From positions 620,001 through 684,000 of the forward strand of contig NZ_PKMZ01000002.1 in NCBI RefSeq assembly GCF_002893625.1: 64,000 bases of DNA, in the 5' to 3' direction. The notes below the pieces were generated by a model that saw only the letters and a program-made list of their open reading frames with translations, was not told the DNA's origin and did no database searches. Source of the stretch: Mangrovicella endophytica. GTDB lineage: Bacteria > Pseudomonadota > Alphaproteobacteria > Rhizobiales > Rhizobiaceae. Positions 54,425-62,779 of the stretch are shown here, piece after piece (within the stretch, counting starts at the first letter, position 1; each line of letters opens with the position of its first letter). Position numbers and translations under genes: made by a program.

Positions 54425-56416
54425 CTACTCCGCGGCGGCCGTGTTCACCGGCTTCACCAGTGAGGTGATGCGGCGGACGGTGACGCGACGGTTCTCGCGG
54501 TTCTCCGACTGGGTGTTCACCTTGAGGTACTGCTCGCCATAGCCCTGCGTGACGAGGTTCTCCGCGGGAACGTCGAAGTACTGCGTCAGCGCATTGGCGA
54601 CGCCCTCGGCGCGCTGGTCGGACAGAGCAAGGTTCGAGAGGTCGCTGCCGACCGCATCGGTGTGACCCTCGATCAGGAAGGTCTCGCCCGGGTTCTCCTC
54701 CACCACCTTCGAGATCGCCTTGGCGAGCGCCTCGAGATTGCCGACCTGGTTCTGCGCGATGGTTGACGAACCGAAGTCGAAGTTGATGGTGTTGAGATCG
54801 ATGCGGCGCACCTTCTCGCGGATACGCTGCGAGCGCTTCACCTCGTCGACCGAGTAGATGCGTTCCACCGTTTCGACCGGCGGTGCAACGATGGTGTCGT
54901 AGTAGAGCTGCTCGTCCGGCTCCGCCACGTCCACGATGTACTCGTCCTCAGGGATGGTCAGCTCAAGCGGCGGCAGATCCTCGGCCGGATCCTCGTAATA
55001 GGTCGGGCGACGATCGTCGTCCTCGCCATAGGGATCATAGAAGAGCACCACCTCGCGGCCGTCCGGCATGATGCGCGAGCGCTGCACCACGTCGCCGTAG
55101 CGGTTGGAGATCGTCACGACCTGCACGCCGTTCGGCCGCACGATGGTCTCGCGCGTCCGGCCGCCACGCAGGCGCTCGGTGTAGCGATCGTTCGAGCCCT
55201 CGGCGAGACGGTCGTCGTCGTTGGAGCGGATGAAGTAGCTCGCCGCGGCCCCCGCGACAGCACCGGCAGCCGCTGCACCGACGATGGTGACGATGTCGCG
55301 ATCGCCGACGCGCTTGACCACCTTGGCGTCCGGCGGCAGCTCGACCTTTGGCGCTTCGCGGATGCGCTCGCCTTCCTCGGCCCGCGCGCCGCGGATTTCG
55401 ATCGGCTCACGCAATTGCTGAACGCGAGCATCGCTCTGGTCGACGCGGCCCTTTTCGACCGGCGCCTGCTGGACGTCGGCGGGAACGGGTTTCGGCTGCT
55501 CGACAGGCGCAGGCGGTGTAACCGCGGCCGTGCCGTCGCCGCCAGTCGCATCCGGGGCGCCCGGGGCGGGAGCTGCGGCGCCATCCGGCGCGGGCTGACC
55601 GGCCGCTGGCGGGGTCACTGGTGCGGTGCCGTCTGCCGGGGCGGCCGGCTCGGCAGGAGTTGCCGGCGTGGCAGGCTCGGCCGGCGTCGCAGGTGCCGGA
55701 GCCGGAGCTTCGGAGGCCGGCGGAGTTGCCGGGGTGGCGGGAGCTGCAGGCTCGGCTGGTGTCGCAGGTGCTGCGGCCGGAGCATCCGAGGCTGGCGGAG
55801 CCGCCGGCGTATCGGGAGCTGCAGGTTCGGCCGGCGCTGCGGACGGCTCGGCTGCCGCGGGCTCGCCGCGCTGGCCCTTGCCGCCACGCTCGCCGCGCTT
55901 GCCACCTTCGCCGTTCTCGCCGCGCTTCTTGCGATCGCCGCGCTTGCCTTCGGACGGTGCCTCGCCGTTGCTCTTGGGCTCCGCGCTCTCGGCTGCAGGC
56001 GCTGCAGGCTCCTCGGCGGCGGGTGCTGCAGGCTCCTTGGCGGCCGGCTCTTCAGCGGCCGGCGCCGGGGCCGGCTCGGGTGCGGCGGCCTCGGGTTCGG
56101 GTTCAGCTGCTGGTGCCGGCTCGGCGGCCGGAGCCGCAGGCTCTTCGGCAGCGGGCGCCGGAGCAGGCTCGGGGGCTGCCGGCTCGGGCTCAGGTGCCGG
56201 CGCAGGCTCTGGCTCAGGCGCCGGAGCGGGCGCTTCGGCCGGCGCTTCCGCGGCTGGAGCATCCGCTGGCGGCAGTGGCGCCGCGGGATCCTCGGCCTGA
56301 GCAAGAAGGACCGGCTGACGTTCGGCAGCGACGGCCGCTAGCGGGCCGCTTAACGCGGTCGATGCGGCAAGCGTCGCGACCGACACGAAGCGGCCGGTAC
56401 GTCTGAAATTCGGCAT
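54425..56416 (-). CDS. OmpA family protein with very long Ala/Pro-rich spacer
   Basis: 663 residues from ATG 56416 (AAAGG upstream). A signal peptide ending AAVAA is followed by about 300 residues rich in Ala, Pro and Glu. Inside this lies a basic collagen-like stretch of Gly-X-Y triplets (GENGEGGKRGERGGKGQRGE, DNA 55859-55953) and a 25-residue tandem repeat. Then come a hydrophobic glycine-zipper-like segment (VGAAAAGAVAGAAASYF) and a domain with RSRIMPDGREVVLFYDPYGE. The C-terminal OmpA/MotB domain is clear: NFDFGSSTIAQNQVGNLEAL, FLIEGHTDAVGSDLSNLALS and NLVTQGYGEQYLK. The C-terminal domain should bind peptidoglycan, and the spacer probably crosses the periplasm or envelope. Confidence 0.93.
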   Translation of the reverse strand: MPNFRRTGRFVSVATLAASTALSGPLAAVAAERQPVLLAQAEDPAAPLPPADAPAAEAPAEAPAPAPEPEPAPAPEPEPAAPEPAPAPAAEEPAAPAAEPAPAAEPEPEAAAPEPAPAPAAEEPAAKEPAAPAAEEPAAPAAESAEPKSNGEAPSEGKRGDRKKRGENGEGGKRGERGGKGQRGEPAAAEPSAAPAEPAAPDTPAAPPASDAPAAAPATPAEPAAPATPATPPASEAPAPAPATPAEPATPATPAEPAAPADGTAPVTPPAAGQPAPDGAAAPAPGAPDATGGDGTAAVTPPAPVEQPKPVPADVQQAPVEKGRVDQSDARVQQLREPIEIRGARAEEGERIREAPKVELPPDAKVVKRVGDRDIVTIVGAAAAGAVAGAAASYFIRSNDDDRLAEGSNDRYTERLRGGRTRETIVRPNGVQVVTISNRYGDVVQRSRIMPDGREVVLFYDPYGEDDDRRPTYYEDPAEDLPPLELTIPEDEYIVDVAEPDEQLYYDTIVAPPVETVERIYSVDEVKRSQRIREKVRRIDLNTINFDFGSSTIAQNQVGNLEALAKAISKVVEENPGETFLIEGHTDAVGSDLSNLALSDQRAEGVANALTQYFDVPAENLVTQGYGEQYLKVNTQSENRENRRVTVRRITSLVKPVNTAAAE
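55683..55832 (-). repeat. 75-base tandem repeat within the OmpA spacer
   Basis: Two copies of a 75-base unit (55683-55757 and 55758-55832) encode 25-residue units of AEPAAP(D/A)TP(A/T)..PPAS(D/E)AP pattern, followed by a partial third copy. The copies differ at several bases. Replication slippage in this stretch would change spacer length without a frameshift. Confidence 0.8.
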
Positions 56417-56553
56417 GAACGAACCTTTCAACGATGTCCCTTGCAGTCTTGTCCCGCCTCGTTGCGTCAGTTTCGAGGCACGGCACAGGCAGCCCGAGAT
56501 AGGACGCCGGCCACGAACGGCCAGCATCTATGCAGAGCTGGAGGATCAATCGT

Positions 56554-57750
56554 TCAGTCGATGCGAAGTTCCGGCGGCTGCCATTCGTAGAGCCAAGCGA
56601 GATCGCGCCCGAGCGAGCGGGAATCGCGCAGCGACAGCACGGTGTCGCGGCCGAGACTGAGCGGGAAGGGCAGGTGATAAACTGCCCCGTTGAAGATTGC
56701 TCGTCGGCGCGCCCGGTCGATGCGAGGCCGCCGCTCTGCCGCGTAGCGCCTTGCGGCGGCTGCAAGATCGGGCGCTTGCGCGTAGGCGGAGGCCGCCACG
56801 ACCGCGTCCTCGATCGCCATGGCGGCCCCTTGAGCCGCGTGCGGCAGCATGGCGTGCGCGGCATCCCCGATGAGGATGATCCGTCCTTCGGCGTTCCCCC
56901 AGACGCGGTCCCCCGGGACCATCATCAGCGGCCAGCGCGTCACCGGTCCGCTGCGGGTGATCATCTCGGTCAACACCGGCGTCGCGCCGTGCAGGCGTGT
57001 CATCAGCGGCATCCGCCCGGCATGATCGCGCGAGGAGAAATCGGTGGTCTGCGGCTCCCGGACGACGGCGACGAGGTTGAGCCGCTCGCCGCCGCTGACG
57101 GGATAGGTGACAATGTTGACGCTGCGTCCGAGCCAGCCGGTGATGCCAGGCGCGAAAGGCGGCGCACCGGCTGCGCGGTCCAGCATCGTGCGCCAGGCTA
57201 CGGAGCCGGAATAGTGCGGCGGCTCCAGTTTCAGAGCTTCGGCGACGCGCGAGCGGACGCCGTCTGCGGCCACGACGAGACCGTAGGGTCGCTCGCTCAT
57301 CGACTCCGCCTGCTGCAAGGCAAGTGTCACCTGATCGCCGCCACCGCTGCGGAGGCCGGCGATTTCGGTTCCAAGCTCGAGCGTGATCGCCGGCTGTGTC
57401 AGCACGGCCGTCAGCAGGGCCGCCTGCAGATCGGCACGATGGATCGAGACGTAGCCCGTTCCGTCATCCGCCTTGACGTCGACCCTTGCGAGCCGGCGGT
57501 TGTCCCGCGCCCGCCGCAGCGTCACCGTTTCGGCCGGCACGGCGCCGCGAAGGTCCGCCTGATCGATGCCGATCGCCCGGAGCGCGCGCAGAGCATTGGC
57601 GGATAGTTGCAGTCCGGCGCCGACCTCTTCCAGAACCGCGGCGCGTTCGAGGACGGCGACCTTGAACCCGCATCTGGCGAAGGCGAGCGCGGCGCTGAGG
57701 CCGGCAATGCCGGCTCCGGCGACCGCGACGCTCAGCGTTCGATCGACCAT
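56554..57750 (-). CDS. FAD-dependent monooxygenase (salicylate hydroxylase-like)
   Basis: 398 residues. The N-terminal Rossmann motif is VAVAGAGIAGLSAALAFARC, the second FAD motif is IILIGDAAHAMLPHAAQGAA, and LVVAADGVRSRVAEALKLE is the DG motif of class A flavoprotein hydroxylases. Relatives hydroxylate salicylate, 3-hydroxybenzoate or related aromatics using NAD(P)H. No ring-cleavage genes are adjacent, so the substrate is unknown. The NDUFS6-like zinc protein gene lies 13 bases upstream, so they may be co-transcribed. Confidence 0.88.
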   Translation of the reverse strand: MVDRTLSVAVAGAGIAGLSAALAFARCGFKVAVLERAAVLEEVGAGLQLSANALRALRAIGIDQADLRGAVPAETVTLRRARDNRRLARVDVKADDGTGYVSIHRADLQAALLTAVLTQPAITLELGTEIAGLRSGGGDQVTLALQQAESMSERPYGLVVAADGVRSRVAEALKLEPPHYSGSVAWRTMLDRAAGAPPFAPGITGWLGRSVNIVTYPVSGGERLNLVAVVREPQTTDFSSRDHAGRMPLMTRLHGATPVLTEMITRSGPVTRWPLMMVPGDRVWGNAEGRIILIGDAAHAMLPHAAQGAAMAIEDAVVAASAYAQAPDLAAAARRYAAERRPRIDRARRRAIFNGAVYHLPFPLSLGRDTVLSLRDSRSLGRDLAWLYEWQPPELRID

Positions 57751-57763
57751 GGTCTACTGGCGG

Positions 57764-58009
57764 TCAGGCCGCCTTGTCGACATACAGGCAACCGGCCGGC
57801 TTCGTCTCGTCGGCATGGAGCTGCGGATTGTAGCGGTACAGCGTGGAGCAGTAGCCGCACACCTTCTCCCCATCGTCGCCGAGATCCATGAAGACATGCG
57901 GATGATCGAAGGGCGGGTTGGCGCCGACGCACATGAATTCGGTGACGCCGATCTCGATCACGTGGTATCCGGCGTCGTTCTGGAAGTGCGGAATGACATG
58001 CCCGGCCAT
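57764..58009 (-). CDS. NDUFS6-like zinc-finger protein (zf-CHCC)
   Basis: 81 residues. The zinc ligands are visible in VTEFMCVGANPPFDHPHVFM (Cys and His) and EKVCGYCSTLYRY (Cys-X2-Cys), the CHCC motif of mitochondrial NDUFS6 and its alphaproteobacterial relatives. Those proteins bind complex I late in assembly. An NDUFS4-like gene is in the same window at 44.4-44.7 kb. Here it is followed by an FAD monooxygenase gene, with an alpha/beta hydrolase gene diverging upstream. Confidence 0.9.
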   Translation of the reverse strand: MAGHVIPHFQNDAGYHVIEIGVTEFMCVGANPPFDHPHVFMDLGDDGEKVCGYCSTLYRYNPQLHADETKPAGCLYVDKAA

Positions 58010-58167
58010 CGGCGGATCTCCTCGTCATCGTCCAATCGCGGCGGACCATACTCATCGTGTTTGGACTTGAACAGGGTGGAGCGAGCGCTGCGCTGCCGCG
58101 CCGCAAACTTTGCTGCGGCTCGCATATTGATATTCGGCGACGCAGTGCATGAAGGAGGGCGGTGCCC

Positions 58168-58929
58168 GTGACGATGTTCCAATCCGAGGGCCTGAACCTC
58201 GCCTATATGGATGAGGGGAACGGCAGGCCGATTGTTCTCGTGCACGGCTTTGCCTCATCCATGCGAGTGAACTGGATCGATCCCGGCTGGGTCTCGACCC
58301 TGACCGGCGCAGGCTTTCGCATCCTTGCCTTCGATCATCGCGGCCATGGCGCCAGCGACAAGCCACACGACGCGGATCTCTATGCGCCGCAGCGGATGGC
58401 GGCCGACGTCATGGCGCTGCTGGATCATGTCGGTCTGCCGAGCGCGACGCTCTTCGGCTACTCGATGGGCGCGCGGGTCAGCACCTATGCGGTTCTCGGC
58501 TATCCCGAGCGGGTCGACAGGATCATCTTCGGCGGCCTCGGCATCGGCCTCGTCGAAGGCGTCGGCGACTGGGATCCGATTGCCGCCGCGCTGCTGGCGC
58601 CCTCGCTTGATGACGTCACCGATCCCAAGGGGCGGATGTTCCGGGCCTTCGCCGACCGCACGCGCAGCGATCGCGTGGCGCTTGCCGCCTGCATCCGCAC
58701 GTCACGGCAGGAGCCGACGGAAGCCGAGGTTCGATCGATCCGGCAGCCGGTGCTGATCGGCGTCGGCACCAGGGACGATATCGCCGGGTCGGGCGCCGAG
58801 CTTGCGGCACTGCTGCCGCATGCCCGCTACTTCCCGATCGAGGATCGCGACCACATGCTCGCCGTCGGCGACCGTAGCTTCAAGGCCGAGGTGCTGCGCT
58901 TCCTCGCCGAGGATGCCGCTGCGGCTTGA
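58168..58929 (+). CDS. alpha/beta hydrolase
   Basis: 253 residues from GTG 58168, eight bases after AAGGAGG; GTG 58162 is too close and ATG 58174 is further than usual. Motifs: oxyanion segment PIVLVHGFASSMRVNW, AFDHRGHGASDKP, nucleophile TLFGYSMGARVSTYAVLG, acid in IGVGTRDDIAGSG and histidine in IEDRDHMLAVGD. It is a typical alpha/beta-fold hydrolase similar to esterases and haloperoxidase-like enzymes. No signal peptide. Substrate unknown. Confidence 0.88.
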   Translation: MTMFQSEGLNLAYMDEGNGRPIVLVHGFASSMRVNWIDPGWVSTLTGAGFRILAFDHRGHGASDKPHDADLYAPQRMAADVMALLDHVGLPSATLFGYSMGARVSTYAVLGYPERVDRIIFGGLGIGLVEGVGDWDPIAAALLAPSLDDVTDPKGRMFRAFADRTRSDRVALAACIRTSRQEPTEAEVRSIRQPVLIGVGTRDDIAGSGAELAALLPHARYFPIEDRDHMLAVGDRSFKAEVLRFLAEDAAAA

Positions 58930-59191
58930 CCGACTCGCTAGCTTCGCGCCTGGAGGACGCCGCCTGCACGCGTATGCTATCACCGCCCGGCCTACGGCTG
59001 TTGTGCGGCCGCGCGGGTCTTATGTTAAAGAGCGCAGGACGCATGCCGCCTTCCGGTTTCAAGAGGGTGGCTGCGACCCGTGCAGGCGGTTCGGCGGCGC
59101 GTCGTGTTCGAGCGCCCATAGCCGAGCCGCGGGATCGAAGCCTCAAACGCCCATCCGGGCCGGGAGGCGATCGAAGCGTATGGAGACGAAG
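58930..59191. other. intergenic region upstream of cysE
   Basis: 262 bases with no supported gene. Frames extending cysE upstream are open but contain no serine-acetyltransferase sequence. A purine-rich GGAGG-like stretch at 59162 does not decide the start. Confidence 0.45.
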
Positions 59192-60016
59192 ATGAGCGTG
59201 GTCAGCCGGCAGACCCAGGAGAAGATCCAGGCGGTTGATCCGATCTGGGCGCGTGTGCGTGAGGAAGCGGCAGAGATGGCGGATCGCGAGCCGGTGCTCG
59301 CCGGCTTCGTCTACGCAACCATCCTCAACCATGACAGCCTTGAGGCCGCGCTTACCCACCGGGTGTCGCAGCGCCTCGACCATGCCGACGTCCCGGCCGT
59401 GCTGATCGCCCAGAGCTTCCATGAAATGGCGATGAGCGATGCGGCCTGGAGCGAGGTGCTGCGGATCGATATCCAGGCGGTGTTCGACCGCGATCCCGCC
59501 TGCGAGCGCTATATCGAGCCGCTGCTCTATTTCAAAGGCTTTCACGCCATCCAGACGCACCGGCTGGCGCACTGGCTGTGGATGCAGGGGCGCCGCGATT
59601 TCGCACTGTATCTCCAGTCGCGGTCCTCAGCGGTGTTCCAGACGGACATCCATCCCGCGGCTAAGATGGGTCGCGGCATCTTCCTCGATCACGCAACCGG
59701 GCTCGTTGTCGGCGTGACGGCAGAGATTGGCGACAATGTCTCCATCCTGCAGGACGTGACCCTCGGGGGTACGGGCAAGGAGCACGGCGATCGTCATCCG
59801 AAGATCGGCTGCGGCGTCCTGATCGGCGCCGGCGCCAAGATCCTCGGCAACATCCGCATCGGCAACTGCTCGAAGATCGCTGCGGGTTCGGTCGTGCTGA
59901 AGCCGGTTCCGCCTCACACGACTGTCGCCGGCGTTCCTGCGAAGGTGATCGGCACCACGGGCACTTGCGCCGAGCCGGCGCGTGCCATGGACCAGTGCCT
60001 GGACGCAGACGCTTGA
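59192..60016 (+). CDS. cysE: serine O-acetyltransferase
   Basis: 274 residues from ATG 59192, preceded by GGAG; ATG 59180 is an alternative. CysE makes O-acetylserine from serine and acetyl-CoA, the first step of cysteine synthesis. The N-terminal helical part has VDPIWARVREEAAEMADREP and LEAALTHRVSQRLDHADVPA. The C-terminal left-handed beta helix includes DIHPAAKMGRGIFLDHATGL, VVGVTAEIGDNVSILQDVTL and GAKILGNIRIGNCSKIAAGS, with the catalytic His in DHATG. The C-terminal tail may form the cysteine-feedback and CysK-binding region. Confidence 0.95.
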   Translation: MSVVSRQTQEKIQAVDPIWARVREEAAEMADREPVLAGFVYATILNHDSLEAALTHRVSQRLDHADVPAVLIAQSFHEMAMSDAAWSEVLRIDIQAVFDRDPACERYIEPLLYFKGFHAIQTHRLAHWLWMQGRRDFALYLQSRSSAVFQTDIHPAAKMGRGIFLDHATGLVVGVTAEIGDNVSILQDVTLGGTGKEHGDRHPKIGCGVLIGAGAKILGNIRIGNCSKIAAGSVVLKPVPPHTTVAGVPAKVIGTTGTCAEPARAMDQCLDADA

Positions 60017-60120
60017 GGGTCGGCTAGACGTCGTATCCAGAACAAGCCTGCGGCCGGCGGGGGGTCGATCCGCAGCGTCCGGCTGCGATCAACTTCGTCC
60101 CAATCGCGGATCCGCGTCGT

Positions 60121-60166
60121 GAGAGCATTTCCGGCCGAGCGGTTCCGTGTTCGGCGGAAATGCTCT
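60121..60166. repeat. REP-like palindromic element
   Basis: AGAGCATTTCCG (60122-60133) pairs with CGGAAATGCTCT (60155-60166), extended inwards by GCCGA and TCGGC. Very similar AGAGCATTTCC palindromes are scattered between genes in many Hyphomicrobiales genomes. It lies between cysE and the DUF3126 gene and could also act as a terminator for cysE. Confidence 0.7.
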
Positions 60167-60275
60167 AGAGCCGCATCCAATCAACGTCACTAACCCGAAT
60201 GTCGACGGGCTCCGGCCTTTGCAAGCCGCCCCGGTCGCCTAGCTTTGTCATACCGACACTCCCGAGGACGTCACC

Positions 60276-60485
60276 GTGAAGCCTGATGAAATCCGCAAGC
60301 TCGAAGCCTACCTGAAATCCCGCTTCAAGGCGGCCTACCTCCAGGTGAGGGCTCTGCCGCGGAAGTCCGACACGGCCGAGGTCTATATCGACGACGAGTT
60401 CGTCGGCCTGATCGCCAAGGATACGGAGGAGGGCGAGCTCTCCTACCATCTGACCATGACCATTCTCGACATCGATCTGGAATAG
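60276..60485 (+). CDS. DUF3126 family protein
   Basis: 69 residues from GTG 60276 with GAGGA upstream. The whole sequence matches DUF3126: MKPDEIRKLEAYLKSRFKAA, YLQVRALPRKSDTAEVYIDD, EFVGLIAKDTEEGELSYHLT and MTILDIDLE. The family is small, restricted mainly to Alphaproteobacteria and of unknown function. It is flanked by the REP-like palindrome and a hairpin. Confidence 0.9.
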   Translation: MKPDEIRKLEAYLKSRFKAAYLQVRALPRKSDTAEVYIDDEFVGLIAKDTEEGELSYHLTMTILDIDLE

Positions 60486-60524
60486 CGGCTTCCGCTACTC
60501 TGCGAAGTCAATTCCAGACATGAA

Positions 60525-60554
60525 GAAGCCGGCCCCCGGGGAAGGGCCGGCTTC
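60525..60554. terminator. bidirectional terminator between DUF3126 and BTLCP genes
   Basis: The stem GAAGCCGGCCC and GGGCCGGCTTC has an eight-base loop. On the minus strand it is followed by TTCTTCAT, favouring termination of the BTLCP gene (86 bases upstream on that strand); the DUF3126 stop is 39 bases before it on the plus strand. Confidence 0.6.
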
Positions 60555-60640
60555 AAGTCCGATCGAACAAGACGGGCAGGCGTCCGATCGGAATGGTTCA
60601 GAGGCGGAGGTCCAGCCTCTTCAGCTGATTTTCGCCGCTC

Positions 60641-61243
60641 TCAGCGGACGCTGCCGACCAGGATGTTGCGATCGTCGGCAATGCCGACCCACTTGCTGGA
60701 GTCCTGCTCCGACTGGCGCTTCAGGTAGTGATATTCGGTCTCGGTCCAGGCAAGGATCCGCTCCTCGAGATTGTCGAGGATGAAGTCACCCTTGTCGGTC
60801 TTCACCGTCAGAACCGCATGGCCGTCGCCGTTCGGCTGACGAACCACGGTGATCAGCAGAGCCGAGCGCGGCAGGCCCTGCCGCTCCAGCATGTATTGCT
60901 TCAACAGAGCGAAGTCTTCGCAGTCACCCTGGGTGGTCGGATAAGCCCAGACTTCCGGAACACCGTAGATCTCCTCGTCCGTGCGGGGATAGATCGTGGT
61001 GTTGGCGGTGTTGTTCACCCCGACCATCGCAGCCCAAACCGCGCGCGTCAGCTTCACCGCGCCGCGCGTCTCGTTGGGCTGGCACTCCGAAGCGTACTGC
61101 TTGCAGAACTCGTAGTGGCCGACCGGCTGTGAGGTCTGGCCGAGGGTCGGCATGTGCAGGATGTCGCTCATGGCTGCAGCGCTGCCCGTTGCCGCTGCCA
61201 TCAGTCCCGCGGCCAACGCCGCCATCTGAAAGAACTTGTTCAA
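60641..61243 (-). CDS. transglutaminase-like cysteine protease (BTLCP/LapG family)
   Basis: 200 residues. A signal peptide (ALAAGLMAAATGSAAA) sends it to the periplasm. The catalytic triad of the C93 family is seen: Cys in YPTTQGDCEDFALLKQYMLE, His in DGHAVLTVKTDKGDF and Asp in FILDNLEERILAWTE. Related LapG enzymes cleave the surface adhesin LapA when c-di-GMP falls. No lapD or adhesin gene is in the window, so the substrate is unknown. A PilZ gene lies about 590 bases away on the same strand. Confidence 0.9.
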   Translation of the reverse strand: MNKFFQMAALAAGLMAAATGSAAAMSDILHMPTLGQTSQPVGHYEFCKQYASECQPNETRGAVKLTRAVWAAMVGVNNTANTTIYPRTDEEIYGVPEVWAYPTTQGDCEDFALLKQYMLERQGLPRSALLITVVRQPNGDGHAVLTVKTDKGDFILDNLEERILAWTETEYHYLKRQSEQDSSKWVGIADDRNILVGSVR

Positions 61244-61831
61244 GTTTTTGTCTCCCCGTCTGTGACAAGGAGAATGCCGGCTCGCTTTTACTTTGAGGCC
61301 AAATCAAGTCAGATGATTTGCCTCAAATTCGAGCGGAATTGTTTGAAATCTATACTTGTTCTTCGATGAAGATGCGGATGCAAATTGCTGCGAATGCGGC
61401 CAGCCGCCGTTAACCCTATGCGCCGTCGCCTCAGGAAAGGCGGCTCTTGAGCGTCGAAGGTAGCTTGTAGAGAGCGTTTGGAGCGCGTCGCGCGGGTTAC
61501 CGAACGATGAATCGGGCGGATTTGCGCGTTAACACTTCAGCGGAATCGCCGGAGGCGAGCCGAAAAAAAGTTTTTGCGGCGGTCGGCACCAGCTGCCCGC
61601 AATCGCGACGAACGCGGTGGCTGCAAGGGGGCGAGGGCGACGTCTGTCGCTTGCCGGCGCGGAGCAATGGCTCTGGGGGAGGCGCTACATCAACGCCGGA
61701 AGCCGGCTCAGCAGCGGACCTGCCCTTGCAAAGCTGAATACGGCGATTGAGGGATCAGACGCGTAGCGCCTGCCACGATGTCGTCAGCAGGAAGGATGTC
61801 GGATCACTCGTCGGCCGAACCCGATGCGACC
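61244..61831. other. 588-base gene-poor stretch
   Basis: It contains an AT-rich part at about 61280-61390 that probably holds the BTLCP promoter, and several GTTAAC sequences. Short open frames exist on both strands, but none has a good start or motif. No terminator for the PilZ gene is visible. Confidence 0.5.
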
Positions 61832-62440
61832 TCAGCGGAAAGCGGCTTCGATCGTCTCGCGCGCCTGCACCATCGCGAACTCGATGGCGAAGCCTTCCTC
61901 GAGGTGGCGGACGATGCGGCCCTTCATCGTGCCGAGAGTTACGCGCGAGCCAAGCGCCGGGCGGACCTGCGAATTGACTGCCGCGCCGGAGAGCGACAGG
62001 TCGATGATGCGCACCTTATAGGTGCGGCCATCTTCCAACACGATGTCGATGAACGGATTGCGCGGCTGCACGCGCTCGTGCCGCCGATCTTCCGGCAGGT
62101 CGAGTTCGTGGCGGTTGGCCAGCCAAGTCAGCTGCGCTGCCAGCTTCTCGCGCTTGCGCTCGGTGGTCTGCACGACGAGGGCGAAGCCGCCGGCATAGGC
62201 ACGCTGCACCGATCCTTCGACCCTGCCGATATGGTCGGCATAAAGGATGATGCGTTCGCCCTGGCGCGGCGTGACCGGGGTAACCACGGCAACGTCGCCG
62301 GGCGACATGTTCTCGACGCGGCACGGATACTCGCTCCGGTCTTCCAGCATGAAGCGGCCGAGCAGATCGACGGGGACGCGCTGGAAGCGGCGGCGTTCCT
62401 CGAAGTCCGGCTGCGGTTGCTGAAGAGCGGTGCTCTGCAT
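61832..62440 (-). CDS. tandem PilZ-domain protein
   Basis: 202 residues from ATG 62440 (ATG 62491 is an alternative). Two PilZ-like domains follow each other. The first has ERRRFQRVPVDLLGRFML and NMSPGDVAVVTPVTP; the second has EDRRHERVQPRNPFIDIVLE and DLSLSGAAVNSQVRPALG. Only the second keeps the c-di-GMP signature RXXXR and DXSXXG cleanly; the first has NXSXXD. It is therefore a likely c-di-GMP receptor with one degenerate domain. No signal peptide. Target unknown. Confidence 0.88.
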   Translation of the reverse strand: MQSTALQQPQPDFEERRRFQRVPVDLLGRFMLEDRSEYPCRVENMSPGDVAVVTPVTPRQGERIILYADHIGRVEGSVQRAYAGGFALVVQTTERKREKLAAQLTWLANRHELDLPEDRRHERVQPRNPFIDIVLEDGRTYKVRIIDLSLSGAAVNSQVRPALGSRVTLGTMKGRIVRHLEEGFAIEFAMVQARETIEAAFR

Positions 62441-62570
62441 CGTCTGGCTTTCCGGCGCTGCGGGTGGCAGCCGTTGCGATAACGCTAACATAGAAGATGG
62501 ACGTTAACGGTTTGTGCAAGGACCGCCGCCAATTGCGTCGCTCGCTGAGACCGCGCGCCCGGGCTGCACG

Positions 62571-62598
62571 TTAACAATGATTTGCAGCCTGCTATTGA
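62571..62598 (+). promoter_or_regulatory. possible promoter for the candidate small RNA
   Basis: TTAACA (62571-62576) and TATTGA (62593-62598) are 16 bases apart. The -35 fits well and the -10 fits poorly. It would start transcription near 62605, just before the structured region. Confidence 0.3.
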
Positions 62599-62604
62599 GC
62601 GACG

Positions 62605-62743
62605 CCGAACGCTGGAGTAGCGTTTTGCCACGGACATTTCTGTCGTCTCCAGCAGCACGCACGCGGATCCGGGTGCCCCGCCGCCCATTCCGACCTATCT
62701 TCTGTGAAACCGTTCGGCCGCAGGGCAGGACGGTTTCTTTTTT
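62605..62743 (+). ncRNA. candidate small RNA upstream of the rhomboid gene
   Basis: A strong terminator (62706-62743) lies in a divergent intergenic region with no plus-strand gene before it. Upstream of it is a second structure: GCTGGAG (62611-62617) pairs with CTCCAGC (62647-62653), enclosing a smaller ACGGACA/TGTCGT hairpin with loop TTTC. A transcript of about 140 bases with two stem-loops and a 3' T run is typical of trans-acting sRNAs. The start is inferred from a weak promoter. It might instead be a leader of the rhomboid gene that ends prematurely (attenuator). Confidence 0.45.
62706..62743 (+). terminator. orphan rho-independent terminator
   Basis: GAAACCGT (62706-62713) and ACGGTTTC (62730-62737) form an 8-base-pair stem around a 16-base loop that contains CGGCCG, followed by six T residues. 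No coding gene on the plus strand ends before it. Confidence 0.8.
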
Positions 62744-62779
62744 GCGCAGATGCCGCGCTTGCCAGGGTAATCGGTACGA

